DNA of 5,216 nt from an uncultured Pseudoxanthomonas sp. (GTDB lineage Bacteria; Pseudomonadota; Gammaproteobacteria; Xanthomonadales; Xanthomonadaceae): contig CAMPIO010000153.1 in assembly GCA_946886405.1 (NCBI GenBank), positions 1-5,216 on the forward strand, given 5' to 3'. The translations under genes and the position numbers were made by a program. Position 1 is the stretch's first letter. Each line of letters opens with the position of its first letter. Below the pieces are notes generated by a model. That model did no database searches, was not told the DNA's origin, and saw nothing but the letters and a program-made list of their open reading frames with translations. Positions 1 to 5,216 of the stretch are shown one piece after another.

Positions 1-8
1 CGCGCTCG

Positions 9-57
9 CCCCTCATCCGCCCTCCGGGCACCTTCTCCCCGCCTAGCGGGGAGAAGG
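9..57 (-). repeat. REP-like hairpin unit downstream of puuC
   Basis: Read on the minus strand: a perfect 12-bp stem with a 3-nt loop (arms 46-57 and 31-42; arm CCTTCTCCCCGC), then T, then a 4-bp mini-hairpin GCCC-gga-GGGC (29-19), then the tail GGATGAGGGG (18-9). The stem begins 9 nt after the puuC stop codon. There is no following U-run, so it is not a standard intrinsic terminator, but it may stabilise the 3' end or help end transcription. Confidence 0.8.
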
Positions 58-66
58 AAAGAAGAC

Positions 67-1569
67 TCAGCTACCTAGGTTGATCCACGTCGCCTTGATC
101 TCCGTGTACTTGTCGAAGGCGTGCAGCGACTTGTCGCGGCCGTTGCCGGACTGCTTGTAGCCGCCGAACGGAGCCGTCATGTCGCCGCCGTCCCAGTAGT
201 TCACCCACACGCTGCCGGCACGCAGTTTGCGTGCGACGCGATGCGCGCGGCTGATGTCGCGCGTCCACACGCCGGCGGCCAGGCCGTACTCGCTGTCATT
301 GGCCATCCGCAGGGCATCTTCTTCGCTGTCGAAGGCGATCACCGACAGCACGGGGCCGAAGATCTCCTCGCGGCTGATCGTGTGGTCATGTGCCACGTTG
401 TCGAAAATGGTGGGCTCGAGGTAGCAGCCGCCCGCTTCCACGTCGGCGCGCTGGCCGCCCAGCGCCAGCCGCGCGCCTTCAGCCTTACCCTTCTCGATGT
501 AGTCCAGCACGCGCTGCGTCTGGCCTTCGTCGACCATCGCGCCCATCGGTGCGCCGGGATCGAGCGGATGGCGCGGCCGCATGGCCTTGCCGGCCTCGAC
601 CACGCGAGCGACGAATTCATCCTTGATGGAGCGCTCCACCAGCAGGCGCGACGCGGCGGTGCAGACTTCGCCCTGGTTGTAGAAGATGCCGCCCGCCGCG
701 GCTTTCGCGGCCACGTCCAGGTCGTGCGCGTCGGCGAACACCAGGTTCGGGCTCTTGCCGCCGCATTCCATGTAGGCGCGCTTCATGTTCGACAGGCCCG
801 CGCACTGCAGCAGGCGCTTGCCGACCGCGGTGGAGCCGGTGAACACCAGGCCGTCCACGTCCATGTGCAGCGCCAGCGGCTCGCCGGCGGTCTTGCCGAA
901 GCCCGGCACCACGTTGAGCACACCGGCCGGGATGCCGGCCTCGATCGCGAGCTCAGCCAAGCGGATCGCGGTGAGCGGCGACTTCTCCGACGGTTTGAGC
1001 ACGATGGAATTGCCCATCGCCAGCGCCGGGGCGAGCTTCCACGACGCCATCAGCAGCGGGAAATTCCACGGCACGATCGCACCGACCACGCCCAGCGGTT
1101 CGCGCGTCACCAGGCCGAGTTCGTCCGGGCCCGTCGCGGCGACTTCGCCATAGACCTTGTCCAGCGCTTCGGCGGTCCAACCCATGCAGCGGATGGTCGC
1201 CGCGATATCGACGCTGCGCGCGTCGCCGACCGGCTTGCCCATGTCCAGCGATTCCAGCAGCGCCAGTTCGTCCGCATGCTGTTCGATCAACTGGGTGAGC
1301 TTGAGCAGCACTTTCTTGCGATGCGTCGGTCGCGCGTTGGACCACGCGCCTGCATCGAAGCTGCGTCGCGCAGCGGCGACCGCGCGGTTGATGTCCTCTT
1401 CCTGCCCATCGGCGACCCGGCCCAGTACGCGCCCATCGATCGGGCTGATGCAGTCGAAGGTTTTGCCCGAGGCGGCATCGACGTACTTGCCGTCGATGAA
1501 GGCCTGCGTGCGGATCGACAAGCCGGCGGCCATCGCCTGCCAGTCCTGTTGCGTGCGGGGATTGCTCAT
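67..1569 (-). CDS. puuC: PuuC-type NAD(P)+ aldehyde dehydrogenase (gamma-glutamyl-gamma-aminobutyraldehyde / 4-aminobutyraldehyde dehydrogenase)
   Basis: Cytosolic aldehyde dehydrogenase of 500 residues; E. coli PuuC is about 495. It oxidises aminoaldehydes from polyamine breakdown to the acid. Visible ALDH landmarks are PWNFPL (167-172, Asn169 of the oxyanion hole), LKPSEKSP (Lys192, cofactor binding), FTGSTAVG (243-250, nucleotide-binding turn), MECGGKSPN (general base Glu268), NQGEVCTAASR (nucleophile Cys303) and EEIFGPV (Glu402). The C-terminal stretch with PFGGYKQSGNGRDKSLHAF is nearly identical to PuuC as I remember it. ATG at 1569 is preceded by AGGAG (1575-1579) with 5-nt spacing, which fixes the start. 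It lies downstream of puuR on the same strand, with REP-like hairpins between, and I see no clear promoter of its own in that gap. The family is certain. The exact substrate (gamma-glutamylated, as PuuC, or free aminoaldehyde, as KauB) cannot be read from the sequence; the lack of puuA/B/D nearby and an adjacent aminotransferase favour the free aldehyde. Confidence 0.95.
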   Translation of the reverse strand: MSNPRTQQDWQAMAAGLSIRTQAFIDGKYVDAASGKTFDCISPIDGRVLGRVADGQEEDINRAVAAARRSFDAGAWSNARPTHRKKVLLKLTQLIEQHADELALLESLDMGKPVGDARSVDIAATIRCMGWTAEALDKVYGEVAATGPDELGLVTREPLGVVGAIVPWNFPLLMASWKLAPALAMGNSIVLKPSEKSPLTAIRLAELAIEAGIPAGVLNVVPGFGKTAGEPLALHMDVDGLVFTGSTAVGKRLLQCAGLSNMKRAYMECGGKSPNLVFADAHDLDVAAKAAAGGIFYNQGEVCTAASRLLVERSIKDEFVARVVEAGKAMRPRHPLDPGAPMGAMVDEGQTQRVLDYIEKGKAEGARLALGGQRADVEAGGCYLEPTIFDNVAHDHTISREEIFGPVLSVIAFDSEEDALRMANDSEYGLAAGVWTRDISRAHRVARKLRAGSVWVNYWDGGDMTAPFGGYKQSGNGRDKSLHAFDKYTEIKATWINLGS

Positions 1570-1589
1570 GAAAGCTCCTGGCTGTGTTC

Positions 1590-1633
1590 CCTTCTCCCAC
1601 CGGGAGAAGGTGGCGCGAAGCGCCGGATGAGGG
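1590..1633 (+). repeat. REP-like hairpin unit just upstream of puuC
   Basis: Plus-strand order: 9-bp stem CCTTCTCCC / GGGAGAAGG with a 3-nt loop (1590-1610), then T, then a 5-bp mini-hairpin GGCGC-gaa-GCGCC (1612-1624), then the tail GGATGAGGG (1625-1633). It is the same architecture as the units at 9-57 and 5044-5091. The stem base is 10 nt from the puuC Shine-Dalgarno sequence, so the hairpin would sit in the leader of a puuR-puuC transcript. Confidence 0.8.
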
Positions 1634-1677
1634 TGCGGTGGGAATCCGGGACGCCAGAACGCCCTGGTTTCGCCGGA

Positions 1678-1712
1678 CCCTCACCCCAACCCCTCTCCCG
1701 ATGGGAGAGGGG
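1678..1712 (-). repeat. REP-like hairpin unit of a second subtype, downstream of puuR
   Basis: Read on the minus strand: a 10-bp stem CCCCTCTCCC / GGGAGAGGGG with a 3-nt loop (1712-1690), then TT, then the tail GGGGTGAGGG (1687-1678). It lacks the mini-hairpin of the other units and has a different stem sequence but the same TGAGGG tail. It begins 9 nt after the puuR stop. With the unit at 1590-1633 it forms a tail-to-tail inverted pair separated by about 44 bp (1634-1677), like a BIME. Confidence 0.75.
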
Positions 1713-1721
1713 CTCTAACGA

Positions 1722-2270
1722 TCAAAACGTCGCCGGCGTATTCGCGCTGACGATCACCGCATCTTCTTCACCGACGTTGCGGAAACGGTGCGGCGTACGA
1801 CTCTCGAAGTAGTAACCCTCGCCGGCCTTGAGCACGCGCACCTGGTCGCCGACGGTGACCTCCACTTCGCCAAAGATCACCACTCCGCCCTCCTCGCCGT
1901 CATGCGCCAGCATGCTGTCGCCGGTGTCGCTGCCCGGCGGCATCACTTCGCGCAGGATGCACATCTGGCGCTGCGGGCGGTGCTGGCCCAGAAGGAAATA
2001 GTGGATGCCATTGCTGCCCACGTCGGGCAACTCACTGGCGCCATAGAACGGACTGTCGGGCAGCCCTTTCTCGAGATCGAGGGTAAAGAAGTCGGCCAGC
2101 GAGATCGGGATGCCGTCGAGCACCTTCTTCAACGAGCTGACCGAGGGGCTGACCTTGTTCTGCTCGATCAGCGAGATGGTGCTGTTGGTGACGCCCACGC
2201 GTTTGGCCAGCTCGCGCTGGCTGAGGCTCTTGGATTTGCGGACCAGTTGCAGGCGTGCGCCGATGTCCAT
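1722..2270 (-). CDS. puuR: PuuR-type HTH-cupin transcriptional regulator
   Basis: DNA-binding regulator of 182 residues; E. coli PuuR is 185. Residues 1-60 form an XRE/lambda-repressor-type helix-turn-helix with LSQRELAKRVGVTNSTISLI (16-35) followed by EQNKVSPSVSSLKKVL. Residues 90-180 form a cupin domain with the HDGEEGG region (123-129), a following glycine-rich turn, and ESRTPHRFRN (His161), presumably the ligand pocket. The C-terminus SANTPATF matches PuuR's SAHTPTTF. In E. coli PuuR represses polyamine catabolism genes and is relieved by putrescine. ATG at 2270 is chosen because GAAGGG (2276-2281) lies 5 nt upstream and the protein then begins right before the HTH, as in homologues. A longer TTG reading from 2333 would translate through the promoter. 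It is divergent from the aminotransferase gene and upstream of puuC, so it probably controls both arms and itself. The family is clear; the inducer is inferred. Confidence 0.92.
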   Translation of the reverse strand: MDIGARLQLVRKSKSLSQRELAKRVGVTNSTISLIEQNKVSPSVSSLKKVLDGIPISLADFFTLDLEKGLPDSPFYGASELPDVGSNGIHYFLLGQHRPQRQMCILREVMPPGSDTGDSMLAHDGEEGGVVIFGEVEVTVGDQVRVLKAGEGYYFESRTPHRFRNVGEEDAVIVSANTPATF

Positions 2271-2305
2271 CACCACCCTTCGGTCGAACCCAGATGTTAC
2301 GGGAT

Positions 2306-2333
2306 ACTTTACACCCCGGGACACGTGGGTCAA
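2306..2333 (-). promoter_or_regulatory. Predicted sigma-70-type promoter of puuR (and probably puuC)
   Basis: On the minus strand, TTGACC (2333-2328, five of six consensus -35 bases) is followed after 16 nt by TAAAGT (2311-2306, four of six -10 bases). A transcript would begin near 2299, leaving a leader of about 29 nt that carries GAAGGG before the ATG at 2270. The -10 lies inside the 8-mer TGTAAAGT, which recurs before the divergent aminotransferase, so regulator binding here would block the polymerase. Predicted by eye. Confidence 0.55.
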
Positions 2334-2418
2334 TCCGTGGTTTTCGCTCGCAACCGCTCAGTCCATTGGCGGCGACGGCATGCAGGATCACAGCGGAAAG
2401 CACCTGACGTTCCGCACG

Positions 2419-2437
2419 GTTGTAAAGTTTTTTCAAC
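2419..2437 (+). promoter_or_regulatory. Dyad-symmetric candidate operator before the aminotransferase
   Basis: A 19-bp imperfect palindrome with arms GTTG-t-AAA and TTT-t-CAAC around a 3-bp centre; seven of nine base pairs are symmetric. It lies 39 bp upstream of the aminotransferase ATG and contains TGTAAAGT, also found (same direction relative to its gene) in the puuR promoter. Symmetry fits a dimeric HTH protein such as the divergent PuuR. A promoter for the aminotransferase probably overlaps it, for example TTGTAA (2420-2425) and TAAGCT (2442-2447) with a 16-bp spacer, but these boxes are weak. The site does not look like the E. coli PuuR operator as I remember it, so PuuR binding is inference. 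Confidence 0.45.
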
Positions 2438-2475
2438 GCGCTAAGCTTCGCCCACCACCCCGCCCCGGAACCGCG

Positions 2476-3852
2476 ATGAGCGCCGACGACCCTTCCTCCT
2501 CCCGCGCCCTGGCCGACCATTACGCGCGCCAGAACCTGGAAGCGCCCGGTTCGCTGGACCACTTCTGGATGCCGTTCACCGCCAACAAGCAGTTCAAGGC
2601 CAAGCCGCGCCTGCTCGCCAGCGCCTCCGGCATGTACTACAAGGACGTCGACGGCAACGAGGTGCTCGATGCCACGGCGGGCCTCTGGTGCTGCAACGCG
2701 GGTCACGCGCGTCCGCGCATCGTGGAAGCGGTGAAGCAGCAGATCGGCACGCTCGACTTTGCGCCCAATTTCTCGATGAGCTCGCCGCTGCCGTTCAAGC
2801 TGGCCGAGCGCCTGGCCGCACTGGCGCCGGGCGACCTCAACAAGGTGTTCTTCAGCAACTCCGGGTCGGAAGCGGTGGACAGCGCGCTGAAGATCGCCCT
2901 GGCCTACCACCGGGTGCGCGGCGAAGGCCAGCGCACGCGTTTCATCGGTCGCGAGAAGGGCTACCACGGTGTCGGTTTCGGCGGCATGTCGGTGGGCGGC
3001 CTGCCGAACAACCGCAAGTGGTTCGGCCCCGGCCTGCCGGCGGTCTCGCACATCCGCCACACGCTGGACATCTCGCGCAATGCCTTCTCGAAAGGCTTGC
3101 CGCCGCACGGCATCGAGCTGGCCGAGGACCTCGAGCGCCAGATCGCGCTGTACGACGCTTCCACCATCGCGGCGGTCATCGTCGAACCGATTTCCGGCTC
3201 CGCAGGCGTCGTCATCCCGCCGCAGGGCTACCTGCAGCGGCTGCGCGAGATCTGCGACAAGCACGGCATCCTGCTGATCTTCGACGAAGTCATCACCGGC
3301 TTCGGCCGCGTCGGCCATGCCTTCGGTGCGCAACGCTTCGGCGTGACGCCGGACATGATCACCGCCGCCAAGGGCATCACCAACGGCTGCGTGCCGATGG
3401 GTGCCACGTTCGTGTCGGACCGCATGTTCGATGCCTTCATGAGCGGCCCGGACAACGCCATCGACATGTTCCATGGCTACACCTATTCCGGCCATCCGCT
3501 GGCCTGCGCCGCCGCGCTCGCCACGCTGGATACGTACGAAGAGGAAAACCTGTTCGACAAGGCGCTCAGCCTGGGCGACTACTGGCAGGAAGCGCTGCAT
3601 TCGCTGAAGGGGCTGCCGAACGTGATCGACATCCGCAACGTCGGCCTGGTCGGCGCCATCGAACTGGCCCCGCGCGCGGGCGCGCCCGGCACACGGGCCT
3701 ACGACGTCTTCGCCCGCGCCTTCCACGAAGGCCACCTGCTGACCCGGGTGACCGGCGACGTCATCGCGCTGTCCCCGCCGCTGATCGTGGAGAAAGACCA
3801 TATCGACCGGATCGTGAATGTCCTGGCGGACACCATACGGGGAACCGCGTAA
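2476..3852 (+). CDS. Class III PLP-dependent omega-aminotransferase (beta-alanine/amine:pyruvate type)
   Basis: Fold-type I PLP aminotransferase of 458 residues, a usual family length. It transfers an amino group from a terminal amine or omega-amino acid to a keto acid, most likely pyruvate. Visible motifs are LDHFWMPFTANKQF (28-40, typical N-terminus of omega-amino acid:pyruvate transaminases), GLWCCNAGH (69-77), SNSGSE (127-132, phosphate loop), GYHG (162-165), FDEVITGFGR (Asp270, pyridine nitrogen), AAKGITNG (Lys299, Schiff base), GYTYSGHP (334-341) and LLTRVTGD (Arg424, the usual flexible carboxylate-binding arginine). From memory it resembles Pseudomonas beta-alanine:pyruvate aminotransferase more than SpuC. 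ATG at 2476 is chosen although the ribosome site is weak (GGAA, 2467-2470): it gives the usual short N-terminal arm, and earlier in-frame starts would put the promoter region into the protein. It is divergent from puuR and 66 bp upstream of ald. Databases may label it only 'aspartate aminotransferase family'. Amine substrate unresolved. Confidence 0.92.
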   Translation: MSADDPSSSRALADHYARQNLEAPGSLDHFWMPFTANKQFKAKPRLLASASGMYYKDVDGNEVLDATAGLWCCNAGHARPRIVEAVKQQIGTLDFAPNFSMSSPLPFKLAERLAALAPGDLNKVFFSNSGSEAVDSALKIALAYHRVRGEGQRTRFIGREKGYHGVGFGGMSVGGLPNNRKWFGPGLPAVSHIRHTLDISRNAFSKGLPPHGIELAEDLERQIALYDASTIAAVIVEPISGSAGVVIPPQGYLQRLREICDKHGILLIFDEVITGFGRVGHAFGAQRFGVTPDMITAAKGITNGCVPMGATFVSDRMFDAFMSGPDNAIDMFHGYTYSGHPLACAAALATLDTYEEENLFDKALSLGDYWQEALHSLKGLPNVIDIRNVGLVGAIELAPRAGAPGTRAYDVFARAFHEGHLLTRVTGDVIALSPPLIVEKDHIDRIVNVLADTIRGTA

Positions 3853-3855
3853 AAT
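3827..3855 (+). promoter_or_regulatory. Candidate internal promoter for ald overlapping the aminotransferase stop codon
   Basis: CGGACA (3827-3832, four of six -35 bases) is followed after 17 nt by TAAAAT (3850-3855, five of six -10 bases). The first three bases of the -10 are the aminotransferase TAA stop. A small dyad, CGTAA-aa-TTACG (3848-3859), overlaps the -10 and could be a regulator site. The resulting leader to the ald ATG would be roughly 57 nt. Seen by eye only; read-through from the aminotransferase promoter is equally possible. Confidence 0.4.
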
Positions 3856-3918
3856 TACGGACCAACGGCCCCAGCGCTCCCCCGCGCGCGAAGCCCCTTC
3901 CCGCTACTGGAGAGCAAC

Positions 3919-5034
3919 ATGCTGATCGGCGTCCCCAAGGAAATAAAGAACCACGAATACCGCATCGGCCTCACGCCGGCCGGTGCGCGCGAGCTGGTAT
4001 CGAACGGCCATCAGGTCATCGTGCAGCGCGACGGCGGCAAGGCGATCGGTCTTACCGATGAGCAGTACGTCAAGGCCGGCGCGGAAATCGTCGACACGGC
4101 GGCAGAGATCTTTGCCCGCGCCGACATGATCATCAAGGTCAAGGAGCCGCAGCCGAACGAGTGCGCCATGCTGCGCCCGGGCCAGGTGCTCTACACCTAC
4201 CTGCACCTCGCGCCCGATCCGGAACAGACCAAGGCGCTGGTCGCCTCAGGCGCCACCTGCATCGCCTATGAAACCGTCACCGACCGCAAGGGCGGCCTGC
4301 CGCTGCTCGCGCCGATGTCGGAAGTCGCCGGCCGCATGTCGATCCAGGCCGGCGCGCACGCGCTGGAGAAAGCGCAGGGCGGTTCCGGCGTGCTGCTCGG
4401 TGGCGTGCCCGGCGTGAAACCGGCGGAAGTACTGGTGATCGGCGGTGGCGTGGTGGGCATCAATGCCGCGCGCATGGCGATGGGCATGAACGCGCACGTC
4501 ACCATCCTGGACCGCTCGCTCGACCGCCTGAAGTATCTGGATGAGTTGTACGGCCATCAGCTGACCACGATCTATTCCACCCGCGACGCGATCGAGGAAC
4601 GCCTGCCCGACACCGACCTGGTGATCGGTGCGGTGCTGATCCCCGGCGCCGCCGCCCCCAAGCTCGTTTCGCGCGACCAGCTGAAGCTGATGCGCCCCGG
4701 CTCGGTGCTGGTGGACGTGGCGATCGACCAGGGCGGCTGCTTCGAGACATCGAAGGCCACCACCCACCAGAACCCGACGTACGAAGTGGACGGCATCATC
4801 CACTACTGCGTGGCCAACATGCCGGGCGGCGTGGCCCGCACGTCCACCTTCGCGCTGACCAACGCTACCCTGCCCTTCGCCGTACAGCTGGCGAACAAGG
4901 GCGCGAAGCAGGCCATGCTGGACGACGAGCACCTGCTCAACGGCCTGAACGTGCACGCCGGCAAGATTACCTACAAGGCAGTCGCCGACGATCTGGGTTA
5001 CGCGTACGTGCCGGCGCGCGAAGCGCTGGCGTAA
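3919..5034 (+). CDS. ald: Alanine dehydrogenase
   Basis: NAD-dependent L-alanine dehydrogenase of 371 residues, the usual family length. It catalyses L-alanine + NAD+ + H2O to pyruvate + NH4+ + NADH in the cytosol, probably as a hexamer. All known catalytic positions are present with family numbering: Arg15 (NHEYRIG), Lys75 (IKVKEP), His96 (TYLHLAP) and Asp270 (DVAIDQGG). The Rossmann dinucleotide motif VIGGGVVG is at 173-180, and Asp198 ends the second strand (TILDRS), fitting NAD over NADP. The N-terminus [10 protein letters not shown] and the segment [16 protein letters not shown] are signatures of the family. ATG at 3919 follows GGAG (3909-3912) by 6 nt. It lies 66 bp downstream of the aminotransferase on the same strand, suggesting an operon in which it regenerates pyruvate from the alanine made by transamination. 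A possible extra promoter overlaps the preceding stop codon. No lrp-type regulator gene, a common partner of ald, is in the window. Confidence 0.97.
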   Translation: MLIGVPKEIKNHEYRIGLTPAGARELVSNGHQVIVQRDGGKAIGLTDEQYVKAGAEIVDTAAEIFARADMIIKVKEPQPNECAMLRPGQVLYTYLHLAPDPEQTKALVASGATCIAYETVTDRKGGLPLLAPMSEVAGRMSIQAGAHALEKAQGGSGVLLGGVPGVKPAEVLVIGGGVVGINAARMAMGMNAHVTILDRSLDRLKYLDELYGHQLTTIYSTRDAIEERLPDTDLVIGAVLIPGAAAPKLVSRDQLKLMRPGSVLVDVAIDQGGCFETSKATTHQNPTYEVDGIIHYCVANMPGGVARTSTFALTNATLPFAVQLANKGAKQAMLDDEHLLNGLNVHAGKITYKAVADDLGYAYVPAREALA

Positions 5035-5043
5035 CTCGCTGTT

Positions 5044-5091
5044 CCTTCTCCCCGCGCAAGCGGGGAGAAGGTGCCGAAGGCGGATGAGGGG
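5044..5091 (+). repeat. REP-like hairpin unit downstream of ald
   Basis: A perfect 12-bp stem (arms 5044-5055 and 5060-5071) closed by a GCAA loop, then T, a short mini-hairpin GCC-gaa-GGC (5073-5081), then GGATGAGGGG (5082-5091). It begins 9 nt after the ald stop. No T-run follows. Its stem arms are identical to those of the unit at 9-57. Confidence 0.8.
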
Positions 5092-5195
5092 CACGCCGGA
5101 GCCATTACCGCCTCGGCGTTGATGACGCTATCGAGCGACTGGAAAAAAGCAACACTCGAAACACCGCGCCACGATTGAAGACAAGGGCGCCGTCC

Positions 5196-5216
5196 CCCCT
5201 CACCCGCCCTCCGGGC
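5196..5216 (-). repeat. Partial REP-like unit cut by the window end
   Basis: CCCCTCACCC (5196-5205, inverted tail) is followed by GCCC-tcc-GGGC (5206-5216), the mini-hairpin. The main stem would lie beyond the window. It is inverted relative to the unit at 5044-5091, so the two form a tail-to-tail pair about 104 bp apart; the intervening 5092-5195 contains no gene I can recognise. Confidence 0.65.

Noticed and set aside
31..57. Hairpins as classic rho-independent terminators
   Set aside because: Stems are strong but none is followed by a T-run on the transcribed strand; the conserved GRTGAGGG tail marks them as interspersed repeats, though they could still affect 3' ends.
121..1812. Plus-strand open frame of more than 560 codons antisense to puuC
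   Set aside because: It is the mirror of a GC-rich gene with strongly biased third positions; its translation is Arg/Ala/His-rich with no domain, and it runs through the repeat pair. puuC has all ALDH motifs.
2271..2333. Upstream TTG start that would add 21 residues to PuuR
   Set aside because: It would place the predicted -10 and leader inside the coding region; ATG at 2270 has a ribosome site and matches the family N-terminus.
2366..2384. Sigma-54 -24/-12 promoter at TGGCGGC...TGCA
   Set aside because: The GG to GC spacing is 12 nt rather than the required 10, and there is no enhancer-binding regulator in the window.
2110..2475. Longer aminotransferase starting upstream, for example ATG at 2380
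   Set aside because: The added residues show no similarity to the family and would cover the operator dyad; farther starts lie opposite puuR coding sequence.
2032..3801. Minus-strand open frame of nearly 590 codons across the aminotransferase and the divergent promoter
   Set aside because: Low-complexity Arg/Ala/Val/His-rich translation with no recognisable domain, opposite a fully motif-bearing PLP enzyme and overlapping puuR in the wrong frame.
2688..4061. Plus-strand frame of about 457 codons overlapping the aminotransferase and ald
   Set aside because: Arg/Pro-rich out-of-frame reading typical of high-GC DNA; it bridges two well-supported genes.
9..5216. Repeats as a CRISPR array
   Set aside because: Units are single, widely spaced, in opposing orientations and palindromic; there are no regular spacers or cas genes.

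Overview
The window is about 5.2 kb of high-GC DNA with four intact protein genes in two divergent pairs around a 205-bp control region. High GC, the protein sequences, and the repeated hairpin-plus-GGATGAGGGG intergenic units suggest a gammaproteobacterium of the Xanthomonadaceae/Rhodanobacteraceae group (Lysobacterales). That placement rests on recognition from memory, not on a search.

Layout. The minus strand, read leftward from position 2270, carries a PuuR-type HTH-cupin regulator (1722-2270). After a 152-bp gap filled by two inverted REP-like hairpin units comes a PuuC-type aldehyde dehydrogenase (67-1569). The plus strand, read rightward from 2476, carries a class III PLP omega-aminotransferase of the beta-alanine/amine:pyruvate type (2476-3852). 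After 66 bp comes an alanine dehydrogenase (3919-5034). REP-like units follow puuC, puuR and ald, each stem beginning exactly 9 nt after the stop codon. A further inverted unit lies upstream of puuC, and a unit cut off by the window end closes the right edge. No tRNA, rRNA, CRISPR array, insertion sequence or phage gene was seen. The stretch 5092-5195 holds nothing I recognise.

How the genes may work together (inference). The aminotransferase would move an amino group from an amine or omega-amino acid (putrescine, a polyamine derivative, or beta-alanine/GABA-like compounds) to pyruvate, giving an aldehyde and L-alanine. The PuuC-like dehydrogenase would oxidise the aldehyde to the acid with NAD(P)+. 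Alanine dehydrogenase would return alanine to pyruvate, releasing ammonium and NADH. PuuR would repress the set when amine is scarce. This resembles the transaminase (SpuC-KauB) route of polyamine use rather than the gamma-glutamyl (PuuABCD) route, since puuA, puuB and puuD are absent here. The genes are all of known families. The less ordinary points are the combination with ald, the matched motifs at the two divergent promoters, and the strict placement of the repeat hairpins.
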